64,000 nucleotides of DNA from the NCBI GenBank assembly GCA_932521025.1, contig OW051470.1, forward strand, positions 4,822,501 to 4,886,500, in the 5' to 3' direction. Origin of the DNA: Oscheius onirici. Lineage: Eukaryota > Nematoda > Chromadorea > Rhabditida > Rhabditidae. The position numbers and the translations under genes were made by a program. Of this stretch, positions 1 through 10,655 are shown piece after piece; positions within the stretch are counted from its first letter, which is position 1; every line of letters begins with the position of its first letter. The notes under the pieces were generated by a model. It was given only the letters and a program-made list of their open reading frames with translations. It had not been told where the DNA came from and did not search any database.

Positions 1-199
1 AAATAAAAGTGCCATCTTGAAAAATCATTCATTAGAAATATAGTGTACATTGTTGGAAAATTCAATCTTTTTTTGAAATGTTGAAAATGGGGCGTAATAA
101 AGAGGATGGGAACAGCTCCCTAATATAGGTTAAAAACATTAAACAGACAGAAAAAGGCACCTGCATTAGTACGGAATACGTATATAAAGTTTCTGGGCG

Positions 200-964
200 T
201 TACAACATTTGATGATGAACATCTTCTCCGTGCACAACATGGTGCATTGCTAGGCCTTCATCTTCGAGATGTTCCATTCCAGGAATTTTAGGCAGTGTTG
301 ATTTGTATTCTCGCATTTCCTGAAAAAGTTGTTGTCATTCCGGAAAAGGTTTTATGAAATGGGCACAAATTGAAGCGAAAACATACGTCGGCATATCGTT
401 CTTTATCCGCGAGAGCTTTATTTTCGTACATTTCCCTTTCTTCTGGCGACACGACTTTCCAGAGTCTTCCAAGCTCTTGGGCGACCTGACCAACTTTCCA
501 TTCCGGATGGCCGCCTTGCACTGCAGGCCTTCTATCTTGAGAGAAAAAGAAGAAAGCGGACCTAATATTTATGTGTGTAAAATGGAATAGCTTACAGAGC
601 TCTTTTCGGTGCATTAGGATCCTTTTTAGCACGTTTTCTTTTTCTCATTTGATCTTCGCCACCATAAGCAGCAACTTCGGCCTGATAGCGTTCTGCGTCT
701 TTCTGAGCTAGTTCGTAGAATCGCCTTTTTTCTTCGTCGGACATTGTCTACAAACCAATGGGCAGATAAAAAATGGGAATAGACGCATACCTTCCACTTC
801 TCGCTGCATTTCTTAGAAATTTCTGTGACTTGAACATTCTCATTTGGATACTTCTTTTTGTGTTCTTCGTAGCACATTTTAACGAAGAAACCGTAGGGGG
901 ACGTCTTGCCACGAACAGGCGGCTTGCCGATCTCACGCATTTGCAGTATTTCTGAAGAATTCAT
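200..964 (-). CDS. hmg-1.2: HMG-box protein, HMG-1.2/HMGB type
   Basis: Non-sequence-specific DNA-bending chromatin protein of the HMGB family. Four exons (964-791, 747-596, 561-387, 319-200) join with GT-AG junctions into 206 aa. The first HMG box starts near residue 18 ([17 protein letters not shown]) and ends with [13 protein letters not shown] basic linker ([17 protein letters not shown]) leads into the second box ([12 protein letters not shown] to [10 protein letters not shown]). The tail is short, with acidic and His residues ([18 protein letters not shown]), not the long acidic tail of vertebrate HMGB1. The match to the nematode HMG-1.2 type, recalled from knowledge of the family, is close. 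The ATG at 964 lies 8 nt after an acceptor-like CTCTAG, which fits trans-splicing or a 5' UTR intron. An in-frame ATG at 1012 lies upstream of that acceptor and is not used here. Confidence 0.93.
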
Positions 965-1270
965 GCTGACTTCTAGAGGGTACACAAGAGAGTTCGAGAT
1001 AAACGGAAACAAAGAGACTATTTAGCAACAGACGTACAGAATATTTGCGAGTTTTCATGAAAGACTTTTGAAATGGTGAATTTCAGGTTTCTGATGGTCT
1101 GCTATTTAATCAAACAAGTTATATACCAGCAGCCAACTACGACCGCTTTCGCCGCCCTGGCGCTCAAATATACGAAACAGAATCTGCCCAAGTTCTAATT
1201 AGAAAGATAGGTTTTGTCAAAGATCAAGTTGGGTGGCTATTTAGCTAAATTTATATACGACTGCTTACCA

Positions 1271-1390
1271 CTCCAAGTGCAAACGTGACTCTGAATCCTG
1301 ACAATTTCTGTCTTGTCGCGACGAATCTCGTGGTCATTGACAAACAAGCATGGATTCCAAACAGTCCACCACAGACACCATTGCGGTTTA
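1271..1390 (+). repeat. dispersed repeat, copy 1 of pair
   Basis: Shares blocks in the same order with 2246-2362: both begin CTCCAAGT, continue with AATCCTGA then AATTTCT, then CGACGAATCTCG, and end near CAGACACCATTG. Between blocks the copies have drifted. Family unknown. Confidence 0.6.
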
Positions 1391-1984
1391 AATGCATTGT
1401 TTAGATTGTAATTATACTTGTTTTGAACAACAGATAAAAACGATTCTGAATGTCGACAATACTAAACTTTAATCGAAACATTAAGTAATAAAAGCAGAAT
1501 CAGTTGTTTTTGAAGAAATAAGGAAAAATTGTGAAGGAAGCTGAAAGAAAGAGTACGCTGCGACTGGAGGGCGCGAGGCGGCCATCGATGAGAGAATGTG
1601 ACGTCGACACGACCCAGAGACAGCGGGAAAGTGATAGACTGAGAGAATTGAGAGAATTAGAACATTACGCGGAGACGCAGACAAGAAAGATCGGCCTCAC
1701 ATGTGGTTAAGGATAGCCCTGCGACTGCAGAGGGAACGTTATTGATTGTTAGGTGTTGAGTAAAGGCTGTCGAACAGCCCATGGCAGATTGCCAACAATT
1801 GAAATGACAATGACTACCGTAATCGAAAAATAGTGCATGAACTGCGTACATTCGGTGAAAAATTTAAATTTCTCGTGACTTTCCATAGAATCGAACTACC
1901 TTTTGCAGAGCTTGCTTTACACAAAGTACAAACGTCAAGTTTCCCAGCAAAGATTATATTGATGCTATCTGCATGACATTTTAA

Positions 1985-2140
1985 AAATAAGGATTGCACC
2001 TCCCTTCCAGGGCTAAAGATTCCTTGTCCTCTCCTATCACTTTTTCCCGGACCTTCAGTTCCTGTTTCCTTTTCATTCGTCTCTTGTTACCAGTCATCCC
2101 CTGTCTCTCCAAAGAAACTACCAACCTCGTTAGAACACTC
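1985..2140 (+). repeat. partial copy of the CCAGGGCTAAAG repeat family
   Basis: Begins with AAGGATTGCA, then CTTCCAGGGCTAAAGATTCC, matching the head of the copies at 13722 and 46241. The CT-rich body is similar in composition, but the AGACGCGAGAGCAATTTAAA tail of the other copies is missing here. Confidence 0.55.
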
Positions 2141-2245
2141 ATCTTATCCCTTGCCTAGTCAACCGGTCTCTTCTCATTCCTTCTGATCCGTTTCCCAGTC
2201 GGTCTCTTCTCAATCTGACTCAACGACAACTTGAGCGAACACTAC

Positions 2246-2362
2246 CTCCAAGTTCAAAATTGACTATCTAATCCTGATAATTTCTAACTTGACACGACGA
2301 ATCTCGCAGACACGGGCAACTCTACAAAACAACAGAGTCCCTGACAGACACCATTGGCTTTA
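2246..2362 (+). repeat. dispersed repeat, copy 2 of pair
   Basis: Second, diverged direct copy of the element at 1271-1390, about 975 bp downstream. It ends about 85 bp before the start codon of the ANKRD13-like gene, so it may supply part of that gene's 5' flank. Confidence 0.55.
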
Positions 2363-2445
2363 GTAGTTGAGAGGTTCTGACCTCCTGCTTCTCTCTCCGT
2401 TTTGTGCTGAATCATTTGATAACTCTGTGGTATTCAGACACGTCG

Positions 2446-5400
2446 ATGACAGAACATCCTCTGAAAAAGCAATATCCACTTCATTGGGCAGTCTACGTTG
2501 ATGATCGGGCAGGTCTTCAGGAGCTGCTAGATCTAAGGAATGTTTTTGTTGATCAGCTTGACTGTCGGGGAAGGTTGGTCCTTTTACACCACTTTTTTGA
2601 GTTTAGATTTAGAACACCTTTAATGCTTGCAGTTTCCTTAGGACATAAAGAGTGTGCCTTGGTGCTACTCGCTATGGGAGCTAGTGCCGACTCACAAAAT
2701 TCTCGTTAGTATCGTATATTTTTGTCACAATGATTTCCTTTAGACATGTGGTCAGTCAGCCATGAAGCCGTAGGTAACATAATCGTTCTTTCTTCTTACA
2801 TCTGTTAATTTCTGCTTCAGCTCTAAAAGATGCTAATTTGCTCCAAGAAGTTATTAAATATCGCGAATATCAAAGGTCTGTCAAATCTGCTAAGTCAGCC
2901 AGAAAGTTTCTCAAAACGCTTGCGGTCAGTAATTTAACTCACTCATTCACCGAATGTATTTTCAGGATACCCGAGACTTTTACTGCGAAATGAGTTGGGA
3001 ATTCAAGTTGTATTGATTCTTTACCCTTTTAAAATGAAAACTTTAGATCATGGATTCCCTTCATTTCTGGAATTTGCCCGTCCGATACCTACAAAGTAAT
3101 ACTCTTGTAGGTAGTTGTATTTTAAAAAAAAATTTCAGATTTATAAACAAGGCTCTTCAGTAAGAATAGATACCACCTTACTTGCCTTTGAAGGCACATC
3201 TTGGAGACGTGGCGATCAATCGTTTATCTTCGGCCTTGAAGACGACGTTCCTTTTGTTGTAATTGTAGATCATATGGCAATGACCGTGAGTTTCAGACAT
3301 TTCAACTTATTTCAAAGATTAAGGCGAGCAAACAAATGTTGACAGAGGGAGAGCCTCTAGAACATTTTGCTCCAACAATGTTTGATGTCGAACAGAGATT
3401 CAACGGACCCACTTCGACAACATATATCGATATCGATAAAATTGGATTTGAGCGCTCAAAGACGAACGGCATTATGTCGTGGATAAGTAGTACTGAACGA
3501 GTAGAGACGGTAGATGGACATCAGTGCAAAGTAATTATACTTCTATCAACTTTTGCTCATAATGCTTCAGGTTTTCGACGCCTCAAATGTTAACTTGGTG
3601 ACAAAAATCCGCGTAGATCATTTATCAGCCGAACAAAAAACCAGAGTGAAACAGGTTAGCCTTACCGTATTCCTAGAGAAACCTTCGATTACCAGTTGGA
3701 ATCTTCACATGCACTCCAAAACATTCTCAGTTTTATTCGTTCGGAAAACACCGAAGTGTTACCTGCTCAGGATGTACATACAACTGGCCTCACAGCCACA
3801 GAGTATTTAGACGCCGATTTTCCTCTGAACCCGGATATTGGACATGCACAAGAAGTCCAGAAAAAGATCAACTTCTTCAAAGCCACTTTGTGGCTTGCCG
3901 AAGAATATCCGCTTAATTTACAGGTTTTGCTTATTTTTTTATATATAGTCCGAGCAATAAGTTTTGACCCTTTCGGCCATAATTTTTTTCTGTATGAGAT
4001 ATTGCAATATTTTCTGTATGAGATATCGCGTGTCCAGTTTTTCTCTACATTTGGGCTATTTCGTTTCAAAAATTCAGACCCCTAATTGTAAGTGGTACCT
4101 ATGAGTTTTGAGTTTTGAGCCAAGGTTTTTCGCGCACCCCTACCTATATCCCAGCCTTCCTGTGTAAAGGAACCAACCTAATTACATTGGCGCCGGATGA
4201 CCATTGGTGGTGCCAACTTCCGCCCAGAGTTTCAGACCAACCCGTTCACCCATTCATGAGAAATGTGTTTCGCCAACTCCCATTTTGACCCAACTTCGAC
4301 TCGTCATATCTTGGTCATCTTTTAACCTTTTTCAATTTTTCAAAATGGCTTGGAAAGTCCTTTATCTGATCTAAATAGTCACAGAAAATGCGAAAACGGA
4401 TAAACGTTGTCTTCAATGAGTACCGAGACCGCAAAGTTATGGTCTCATTTGCAAACACAACAATGACCCTTTTGGTCACGGAATATGACTTTTTTGGTTC
4501 ACTGATATGCTCATTGTAACTAACCCAATGGATATTATTTGGCTAAATGTTGTGCAAGTAAGAAACATAAAGTGAAAAAAAACGTACTTATAAGTATTTC
4601 AAAACTCGTAGGTACCACCTAGGGGGTCTAACTTTTTGACACGAATTAGCCCAAATGTAGAGAAAGACATGTTGCCGATTTTCAATATCTCATACAGAAA
4701 AAACTTTATGACCGAGAGGGTCAAAACTTATTACTGTAGCATTCCAATCTTGTTTAGGAACAAATCATGCCTATTGTTGAATTAATGGCGTCGAGCAGTG
4801 CTCACTTTGCTCGGTTACAAAACTTTATGCGAATGCAACTGCCTGCCGGATTTCCAGTGCGCATCGAAATTCCGCTGTTTCATGTGATGACTGCCAAGAT
4901 CACTTTCGGAAAAGTTAACGCTCCAGGACCATTCGTGACGCCAATAGAAACCGCAGTATTTATCACAAATTTATATTTTTTTTTGACAATTTTCAGTCAA
5001 ACTTCAACGTGAAAACCGTAGATATTGCTGATGAAATTTTTGAAGTTCCTGCCAACTATAGGAACAACGACGAGATCAACTGGTGGCCAGACGAATTTGG
5101 AGAAGAACCGCACAGAGCACATCGATGTATAACTCGCTTTTGTTTCACTTTTTTCTTTTGGTTTACAGATCCTTCGGCCCAAGATCAAGACGATATGCTA
5201 CTTCAGATAGCCATACAGCAATCACTCCAAGAATCGCCGTCATTTTCTTCCGATAGTAGTTTTATCCGATACAGATAACAGCCTTGTTTAGATCATATAC
5301 TGCCTTGTTATTATGATGCCGTTGACACCGAATTAGCCAGAGCCATCGAGGAGAGTCTGCGAGTGGGTGGTCATGCAGCCCACACAGTAGAACAATTGGA

Positions 5401-5551
5401 GTATCGACGCGAACCAGTTCTAGTTGAAGAAGACGAGTTGAGCCATGCTCTTAGAATTTCTCAAGAAGAGAACGAACGAGTTGCGCGAGAAACTGCCGAT
5501 GCCGAGGAGGAACTTCAGAGGGTTATTGCCCTTTCCCTTTTAGAAAAATAA
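2446..5551 (+). CDS. ANKRD13-family ankyrin repeat and UIM protein
   Basis: ANKRD13 proteins bind Lys63-linked ubiquitin on membrane cargo and help sort it in endocytosis. Fourteen exons can be joined (2446-2573, 2613-2704, 2744-2773, 2821-2924, 2966-3006, 3047-3095, 3139-3285, 3318-3530, 3571-3654, 3696-3923, 4758-4955, 4997-5126, 5169-5255, 5292-5551) to give 596 aa, close to the roughly 590 aa of human ANKRD13A. Visible in order: N-terminal ankyrin region ([26 protein letters not shown]), the ANKRD13 core ([71 protein letters not shown]), then at least four ubiquitin-interacting motifs ([53 protein letters not shown]). Start: ATG 2446 precedes YPLHWAV at the expected spacing; the open frame further upstream has no ATG. 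The intron 3924-4757 holds a MITE. The start of exon 8 could also be 3324. Confidence 0.93.
3948..4736. mobile_element. mariner/Tc1-type MITE in an ANKRD13-like intron
   Basis: About 790 bp, non-coding. The ends are long inverted repeats: the left arm holds AATAAGTTTTGACCCT then CTGTATGAGATATTG, and the right arm holds the complements (CAATATCTCATACAG, AGGGTCAAAACTTATT). The similarity extends inward through AGAGAAA, ATTTGGGCTA and the GGTACC region, giving arms of roughly 150-190 bp. TA dinucleotides flank both ends and the right end reads CAGTAATAAG inward, as in Tc1/mariner elements. No transposase frame is visible, so it would depend on an element elsewhere. Confidence 0.75.
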
Positions 5552-5791
5552 CATTGTACATTCTCATCCACGCTTTGTTTTGTTGGACAGTTTGCAGTTA
5601 TGGCAAACGTTCTGGATTGACATCCGGCTTGAGTAATCTTGAGTAGTTCAAGGTTGCGAATGAACACCATTTGCCCTTTCATGTTTTGCAAAAGGTAGAA
5701 GTTTCTGATGAGTTTACATGTAGAAACGTGTCACAACCAGTCAATGTGGCGAGTCTAGAGAGTCGACTAGCCATTCGAGCAGCTGACGATC

Positions 5792-6880
5792 ATGGGAGAC
5801 GGTTCGACGAAGAAGAAGCCGAAAACGAAGCGCGCCGTCCGCCGAGTCCAGAGCACGAACCACCAGGATGAGGGCAGCAAACAGCCGACCAAAGTAGCTG
5901 GACTCCGAAGAAAGAATTCTGCCGTTCCAACCGAGGACGAGAGTGCGCAGAAGAATCCTGCACGTCGGACGAGTCGACTCGTAGCCAAGAAGATGTCAGA
6001 CGAAGTAGAAGTCGCCTGTCAGGACTTTGTGGACCACCACGATCCTGCGACGGTTCGCGAAGAGTACCAGACGATCTCGGACATGGTGCTGGGAGAGCAC
6101 AAGGCCTGCTGCGAGTTCAAGCATCGCAATCGTCACGAGTCCGTTCCGTGTCTCGATGCGACGAGGGTCAAGATCACTGAAACGTCCGAGCCTGGCTGCG
6201 ACTTCATCCATGCCAACAAGTTCGTCTACGAGAAGGCAGACCGCGACTACATCCTGACTCAGACTCCTCTTCAGAACACAATGGAAGACTTCTGGAGGAT
6301 GGTCTTCCAGGAGAACTCGCTCACCATCGTCCTGATCGGTCGATTCTACGAGCAAGGCAAAGAGTCCTGTGAGCAGTTCTGGCCCACAACTTCCGGTCAG
6401 TACAAGTACTACGGAAGAATGTTCATAAACAACAAGAAGACGGAAATGAAGGAGGCAGTCACCAGCTACACACTGGAGGTTCTGCCCGAGGCATGCAGCA
6501 ACTCCATTTTCGTCACTCTGTACCACTACGAGAACTGGGAAACTGGCAGTGCGACTCCTACTCGCTCGATTCTCCGTCTAAGGAATCTTCTTCGTCTGGG
6601 CGAGCCGGGTCCGATGACAGTCATCAGCTCGGAAGGAGTCAATCGTGCCAGCTGCTTCGTGGCTATCGACGTCGTCTTGTCCAGACTCCTCAAAGGATTC
6701 AAGACTCGTCTGGTGGATGTGGCCAAAGCGATCCGACAGACCCGTGCTCTCGCCTTCAGCTCCTCCGAAGTCCAGTACCTGTTCGCCCACCAAGCCGCTC
6801 TCGATTACATCCGGGCCAAGAACGGCAAGTTCAAGGAGGCCATGGACAAGTTCAATAGTCGAGTGAACAGCTGCATCTAG
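5792..6880 (+). CDS. intronless PTP-domain protein, predicted pseudophosphatase
   Basis: Single-exon 362-aa protein with a basic low-complexity N-terminus (about residues 1-70, KKKPKTKRAVRR) and one classical protein tyrosine phosphatase domain (about 75-355). Recognisable motifs: HANKFVYEKADRDYILTQTP, TMEDFWRMVFQENS, and EVLPEACSNSIFVTLYHYENW. The catalytic signature HCSAGxGRTG is replaced by ISSEGVNRAS near residues 277-287: the nucleophilic Cys is Ser, the GRTG part is altered, and the Arg is kept. The WPD loop is replaced by NWETG. It should not hydrolyse phosphotyrosine by the normal route but could bind it. The lack of introns and the GC-rich codon use, unlike its neighbours, suggest a retrogene or a member of the expanded nematode PTP families. 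A poly(A) signal follows. Confidence 0.9.
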   Translation: MGDGSTKKKPKTKRAVRRVQSTNHQDEGSKQPTKVAGLRRKNSAVPTEDESAQKNPARRTSRLVAKKMSDEVEVACQDFVDHHDPATVREEYQTISDMVLGEHKACCEFKHRNRHESVPCLDATRVKITETSEPGCDFIHANKFVYEKADRDYILTQTPLQNTMEDFWRMVFQENSLTIVLIGRFYEQGKESCEQFWPTTSGQYKYYGRMFINNKKTEMKEAVTSYTLEVLPEACSNSIFVTLYHYENWETGSATPTRSILRLRNLLRLGEPGPMTVISSEGVNRASCFVAIDVVLSRLLKGFKTRLVDVAKAIRQTRALAFSSSEVQYLFAHQAALDYIRAKNGKFKEAMDKFNSRVNSCI

Positions 6881-6907
6881 AAGACACTTCCCGTCGTGAA
6901 TCACAGT

Positions 6908-6913
6908 AATAAA
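6908..6913 (+). terminator. AATAAA poly(A) signal of the PTP-like gene
   Basis: AATAAA 28 nt after the stop codon of the intronless PTP-like gene; the spacing suits a short 3' UTR. Confidence 0.7.
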
Positions 6914-7092
6914 AGTGTCAGAAAATATTTTGTTCTTTCTTGGGAACGGGGAGGGTAGGACCATGAAGTCGACAGTAGGCAAATTCTCAGTTAGTTGTAC
7001 TCAGACGCAAACGACGAGCAAACGGGAAGAGGTAGAACAACAAACACGGTCGAATTGTCCATTCAAATAAATTGAGAAATCTTTATCAAAAG

Positions 7093-7882
7093 TTATCCAG
7101 AAGGGGGGAGACTATCGGAATTTGCGCTTTCGATTAGAGTTTTGACTAATAGCACCATGATATAACAGGCTAGAAAACCGATTCCGATACTACAGATAAG
7201 AGCAAAAAACAGAAGCACACTCCAGACTATTTTAAAGAGCAATTTGCGGCAGAATCGGATCATTTTCTTCTCCTTGGAACAAGTACTGTTATGACTCGTC
7301 TGTCTGCAGAAGTGAAGATCTTGAGGTCGAAGTTTGTGGACCAACTTGTTCCCCCATTTCCCTGTACAGTTAAATCGTCTCGCTGCTAATGGACTCATCT
7401 AGATTTGGAGCTGCAATGGAAACGATTCGTTTTAACCTTTCGAATGATTTTGTCAACAAACAGAGGAGGAATATTATAGAGCGGGACGAAATGTTTCTTC
7501 TTTTTAGAGAACTGTGGCATAAAATACTTGACGGTCGCTTGGGACATGGCAACATGGGTAACAGCTGTGTTGTGAAGATACGGACAGAAAAGGTCACATT
7601 TTGTGCATCAGACCAACAAACAAACCGTTATCACAATTGTTGTTCCCCCGGACATCCGCGACAAATGCAGATTGAAAATCCAGAAAGATCAGGTACAGAA
7701 CAGTGATTCTGTTTGAGTTCTTCAGTACAATTCTTAAATATGGTGTCGTTATTGTTGTGAGTGTATTTCACTACTAGCTTCTTGGAACACCAATATCTGC
7801 ATCTGCGCCAGGAGGGCTTACAAGTTAGGTCGACCGACTCTGCGAAAAGAATAAGAGAAACGAGAAGCAGCAGGATTTTCAT
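7093..7882 (-). CDS. small signal-peptide protein with C-terminal membrane segment, unrecognised
   Basis: The first exon begins MKILLLLVSLILFAESVD, a clear signal peptide, followed by a Cys-rich segment (CKPSWRRCRYWC, NCTEELKQNHC, CICRGC). The last exon (7362 down to 7093) encodes a basic Cys-containing stretch, then one hydrophobic span (VWSVLLFFALICSIGIGFLA) and a short tail. A middle exon (reading VTHVAMSQATVKYFMPQF) joins in frame to the last exon across a 37-nt GT-AG intron. The junction between the first and middle exons is not settled. A TATA-like TTTATAAGC lies 30-40 nt upstream of the ATG at 7882. It starts head to head with the gene at 8005. No family recognised; inferred to be a small type I membrane protein. 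Confidence 0.5.
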
Positions 7883-8004
7883 CGTTTACGAGGGTCATCA
7901 CTTACTGCTTATAAATAGAACCAATACAAGACACAGTCAGCTTGTTTTCTCAACTTTTGGAAGATGAGTCAACTTCTTTTATACGTTTCTCAAAAGACGA
8001 TTTC

Positions 8005-8611
8005 ATGTATGTGCAAAACATGACAAATACAGATGTAAACAGAAGGGTCGAGGTTAACGTGCAATTCCGAATCTCCTTTTTCAAAAGAGAAGATTCTCCA
8101 GAAATTCCTCTCCTTCTTATCGAACTACCCGTTGTTGACATATGAGCATCCAGTTTCGAAATTCCTTCCCCATTTTTTTCACCCGAACAACATGGATGAC
8201 TCGCCGTTTTATTTCGACGAGGTTCCTCTGTTTCTTATTAGAAAAACTGTTCAGAAGGTATTCCTTTCCAACTTTTCGTATATTTTCCAGTTTTCCGCTC
8301 TTTCGCTCGTTGCATTGTATCGCTCTTCCACCTGGGGTAAACTTGTTGTTGATTCTTTTGCACCGAACTCCATCCAATTGATCGAATTGTTACAACATCG
8401 AGCAGAAAGAGTAAGAAGTCTATTTCGACAAAAAGTTTTTTAGAGGACTGAAGGTGAAAACATTGTCGACAAGCTGTTCGACTCTATTTGCACCTACTCT
8501 TACTGGTATAGCAAAGCCAAAAGCAGAAGTGGAATAGGTCGAATACACCGAAGCAGAGCAACACCCATTATACAAGCCGACTTTGAATTCTATCCACCAT
8601 TCTCATTATAA
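8005..8611 (+). CDS. 163-aa protein of unknown function
   Basis: Four exons (8005-8052, 8102-8257, 8291-8410, 8444-8611) join with short GT-AG introns of 33-49 nt into a continuous 163-aa frame ending at TAA 8609-8611; AATAAA follows at 8619. The protein has no signal peptide. It contains a hydrophobic and acidic middle (SPFYFDEVPLFLIRKTV), a helical stretch (SIQLIELLQHRAER) and a basic, aromatic C-terminus (YSYWYSKAKSRSGIG, FEFYPPFSL). The frame stays open upstream of the ATG at 8005, so an earlier 5' exon is possible. I do not recognise a family. Confidence 0.6.
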
Positions 8612-8618
8612 ACTGATC

Positions 8619-8624
8619 AATAAA
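8619..8624 (+). terminator. AATAAA poly(A) signal of the 163-aa gene
   Basis: AATAAA 8 nt after the TAA at 8609-8611. Cleavage would leave little space before the 3' end of the oppositely oriented ubiquitin-ligase gene at 8764, so the two are closely spaced tail to tail. Confidence 0.6.
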
Positions 8625-8763
8625 GCCTTCATCATTATGTTCTCAGATAACGCATAATGGCATAATATGGCAGAAGTTCAATATCTGGGAAAACGTAACA
8701 ATGTAAGATGAAGCCGAGGGAGAAAATATATACACAGGAAACGTTCAGGTTTTGAGAATAGTA

Positions 8764-10655
8764 CTAACAATGATTTTCCAACTGACATTCACTAGCGTGG
8801 TCCAATAGAATTTGACGGCACTTTTTGAGATGCTTCATCTTGTCTTGAAGATCAGCCAGATAATTCTGGAAAATGAGCGAATTGCCTGATAACTTCCAAA
8901 ACGGCGAGGTTCCAACAAATAGCGAAGAAAGTCTCTCCGTATAGCCTTCCAATAGCTAAAACGGTTGTTCTAAGCGCAATAAATATGAACTAACCTCAAC
9001 ATTATCCTCGAAAATATTCCTGCTTGGTTCATGATTCAAATAGTACGAAAAAGCGCAGCAGTAGGCCAGAAGACGACGACTTTTCAACAGCTCTTGTACC
9101 GCTTGAATGCAGGTTTCGATCTTGTAATTGGGAAATCCTCTATCTTTCAATTTGTCACAGAAAATCTTCATATTAGCGCGGAGCTAGACAAATGCGACTA
9201 AATAAAAGAGGAGAACGTACCGTTGCTTCAATAGTTTCACTTTCTGAATGAGTTGTGAATCTCTGCTTGTAGTGCTCGAAGCGGTGCAAATCAAGTTGCT
9301 CTGCAGTCTCGTGGCTAGTGTCGCCAACATAGCGAGTGCAGTTATGATTCGGGTCGTGAGATCGTCCGAGAACTTGCATACAATGCCAGCAGAATGGAGC
9401 GTGACAGGAAGCACATTCCATAAAGTTACAGCCGCCGTTCTTTTCAATTCGAGCCTGAAATTGCAACTAATTGTAAGGAAATGTGTGGACCAACCTTGCA
9501 TTGAGGGCATGGTCGCGAGTTTTCCGCGAGCCATTCAATGGAGGCCGATTCCAAAAGTTTGTTGTCTTTCCAAGATTTCAGACGATCACAGCTAAGTGGC
9601 AAATGAGACGATTCGTTACATGCGGGGCAAAAGTCGGTACCGCAGTCACAGTAGACGGAAAGGGGTTGTGAGGTCCAGAGCTAAAACAGATGAGCAAATC
9701 TTAAGTTCTCACCTTTACAACTTTATCGCATCCTCTTCCCATACACCATTGAAGACCACGACTGGATTCAACAAAGACCTTAGCCAAAAGACGATCATAT
9801 TCAGCTCGAATCTGCTCGCTCAAAATCAGGCGGTGAGCTTGGTTGTCCATTAATTTGAGATCACATTCGTGTTGGAAACATCCGATTCCGACATTTCCAT
9901 TATCATGAATCTGAGCTGGGTTTTCTCGGCTTATATTTCTTGAAACTAACCTCCGTTTTGATAAATGTATTCCAGCATTCAGCACAACAATGGTGTCCGC
10001 ACCTCAAGCTGATCAGAGTGACTTCGTCGCAAAAGCAAATGGGACACTCCCCTTCGTATTGGTAGAAATCCATCGCTTCAGTAAGATCTAAGACGACTTC
10101 AGTGTTGGCAAGGAACACATCAACATGTCCATCAGACGTAAACCTGAAAAATTACTATAGAAGTGACGCGAATCTATTCATTTAAAGTTGAGCCGTGTCT
10201 ATGTGTAGCCTGACAAGTTGATGATAAGTTGCGCGCGCTGGCACTGCGAGGCAAGTGTTTTGGAAAAGTTCGCAGAGGATACGACGCTGGCTGCGCAGCA
10301 GCCAATCAGGCCAGGCGGGCCTGTTGCTCTACCTGTAATGCTGAAAACTCACTGATTGATCAATTTTTCCTTATTGAAATGGTAGATTGGCAGGATGAGT
10401 CTGATAGCAGACGGCGGAAGATCAACAACCTCTGCAATTTCTTCGGACATCTGCTTGATTTGGCTAATGACCTCAGGCAAGGAAAGAATCTGAATGCAAT
10501 TGTTCGGTATTTGAAAATAGAAAACAAACCTGATATTCAGTACTTTCGTCATCCTGAATACCCTCGTTCATTATTTCGGAGGCATCATATAGCGCAAGTT
10601 CGTCGACAGCTACAGAATCCGTTTCGCTGTCGTCACTATTTAATATTTCTGGCAT
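8764..10655 (-). CDS. Ariadne-family RBR E3 ubiquitin ligase
   Basis: RING-between-RING ligases accept ubiquitin from an E2 onto a RING2 Cys before passing it to substrate. The N-terminal exon (ATG 10655) is acidic (ILNSDDSETDSVAVDE), as in Ariadne proteins. RING1 follows (CPICFCDE, CGHHCCAECW), then the IBR with SSRGLQWCMGRGC and CDCGTDFCPACNE. RING2 reads CPQCKARIEKNGGCNFMEC then CHAPFCWHC, so the catalytic Cys of the GGCN motif is kept. The C-terminal Ariadne-type helical domain is visible (AVQELLKSRRLLAYCCAFSYY, SLIFQNYLADLQDKMKHL). It looks closer to ARIH2 than ARIH1 from memory; a tree would decide. A roughly 218-nt intron (10146-10363) separates the N-terminal exons from RING1. Stop TAG at 8764-8766. 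Confidence 0.92.

Larger units (their letters stand above)
965..2445. other. intergenic region with dispersed repeats
   Basis: Lies between two divergently transcribed genes. I see no credible coding exon; the open frames are short and low in complexity. It holds two diverged direct copies of one repeat (about 1271-1390 and 2246-2362) and a partial copy (from about 1985) of a second family that recurs at 13.7 and 46.2 kb. Confidence 0.6.

Noticed and set aside
3655..3695. Frameshift in the ANKRD13-like gene after KTRVKQ
   Set aside because: Resolved as a normal 41-nt intron ending at CCAG 3695; the full exon set then sums to whole codons.
5996..6526. 176-codon minus-strand open frame under the PTP-like gene
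   Set aside because: Mirror frame of a GC-rich coding exon; the PTP domain on the plus strand explains it.
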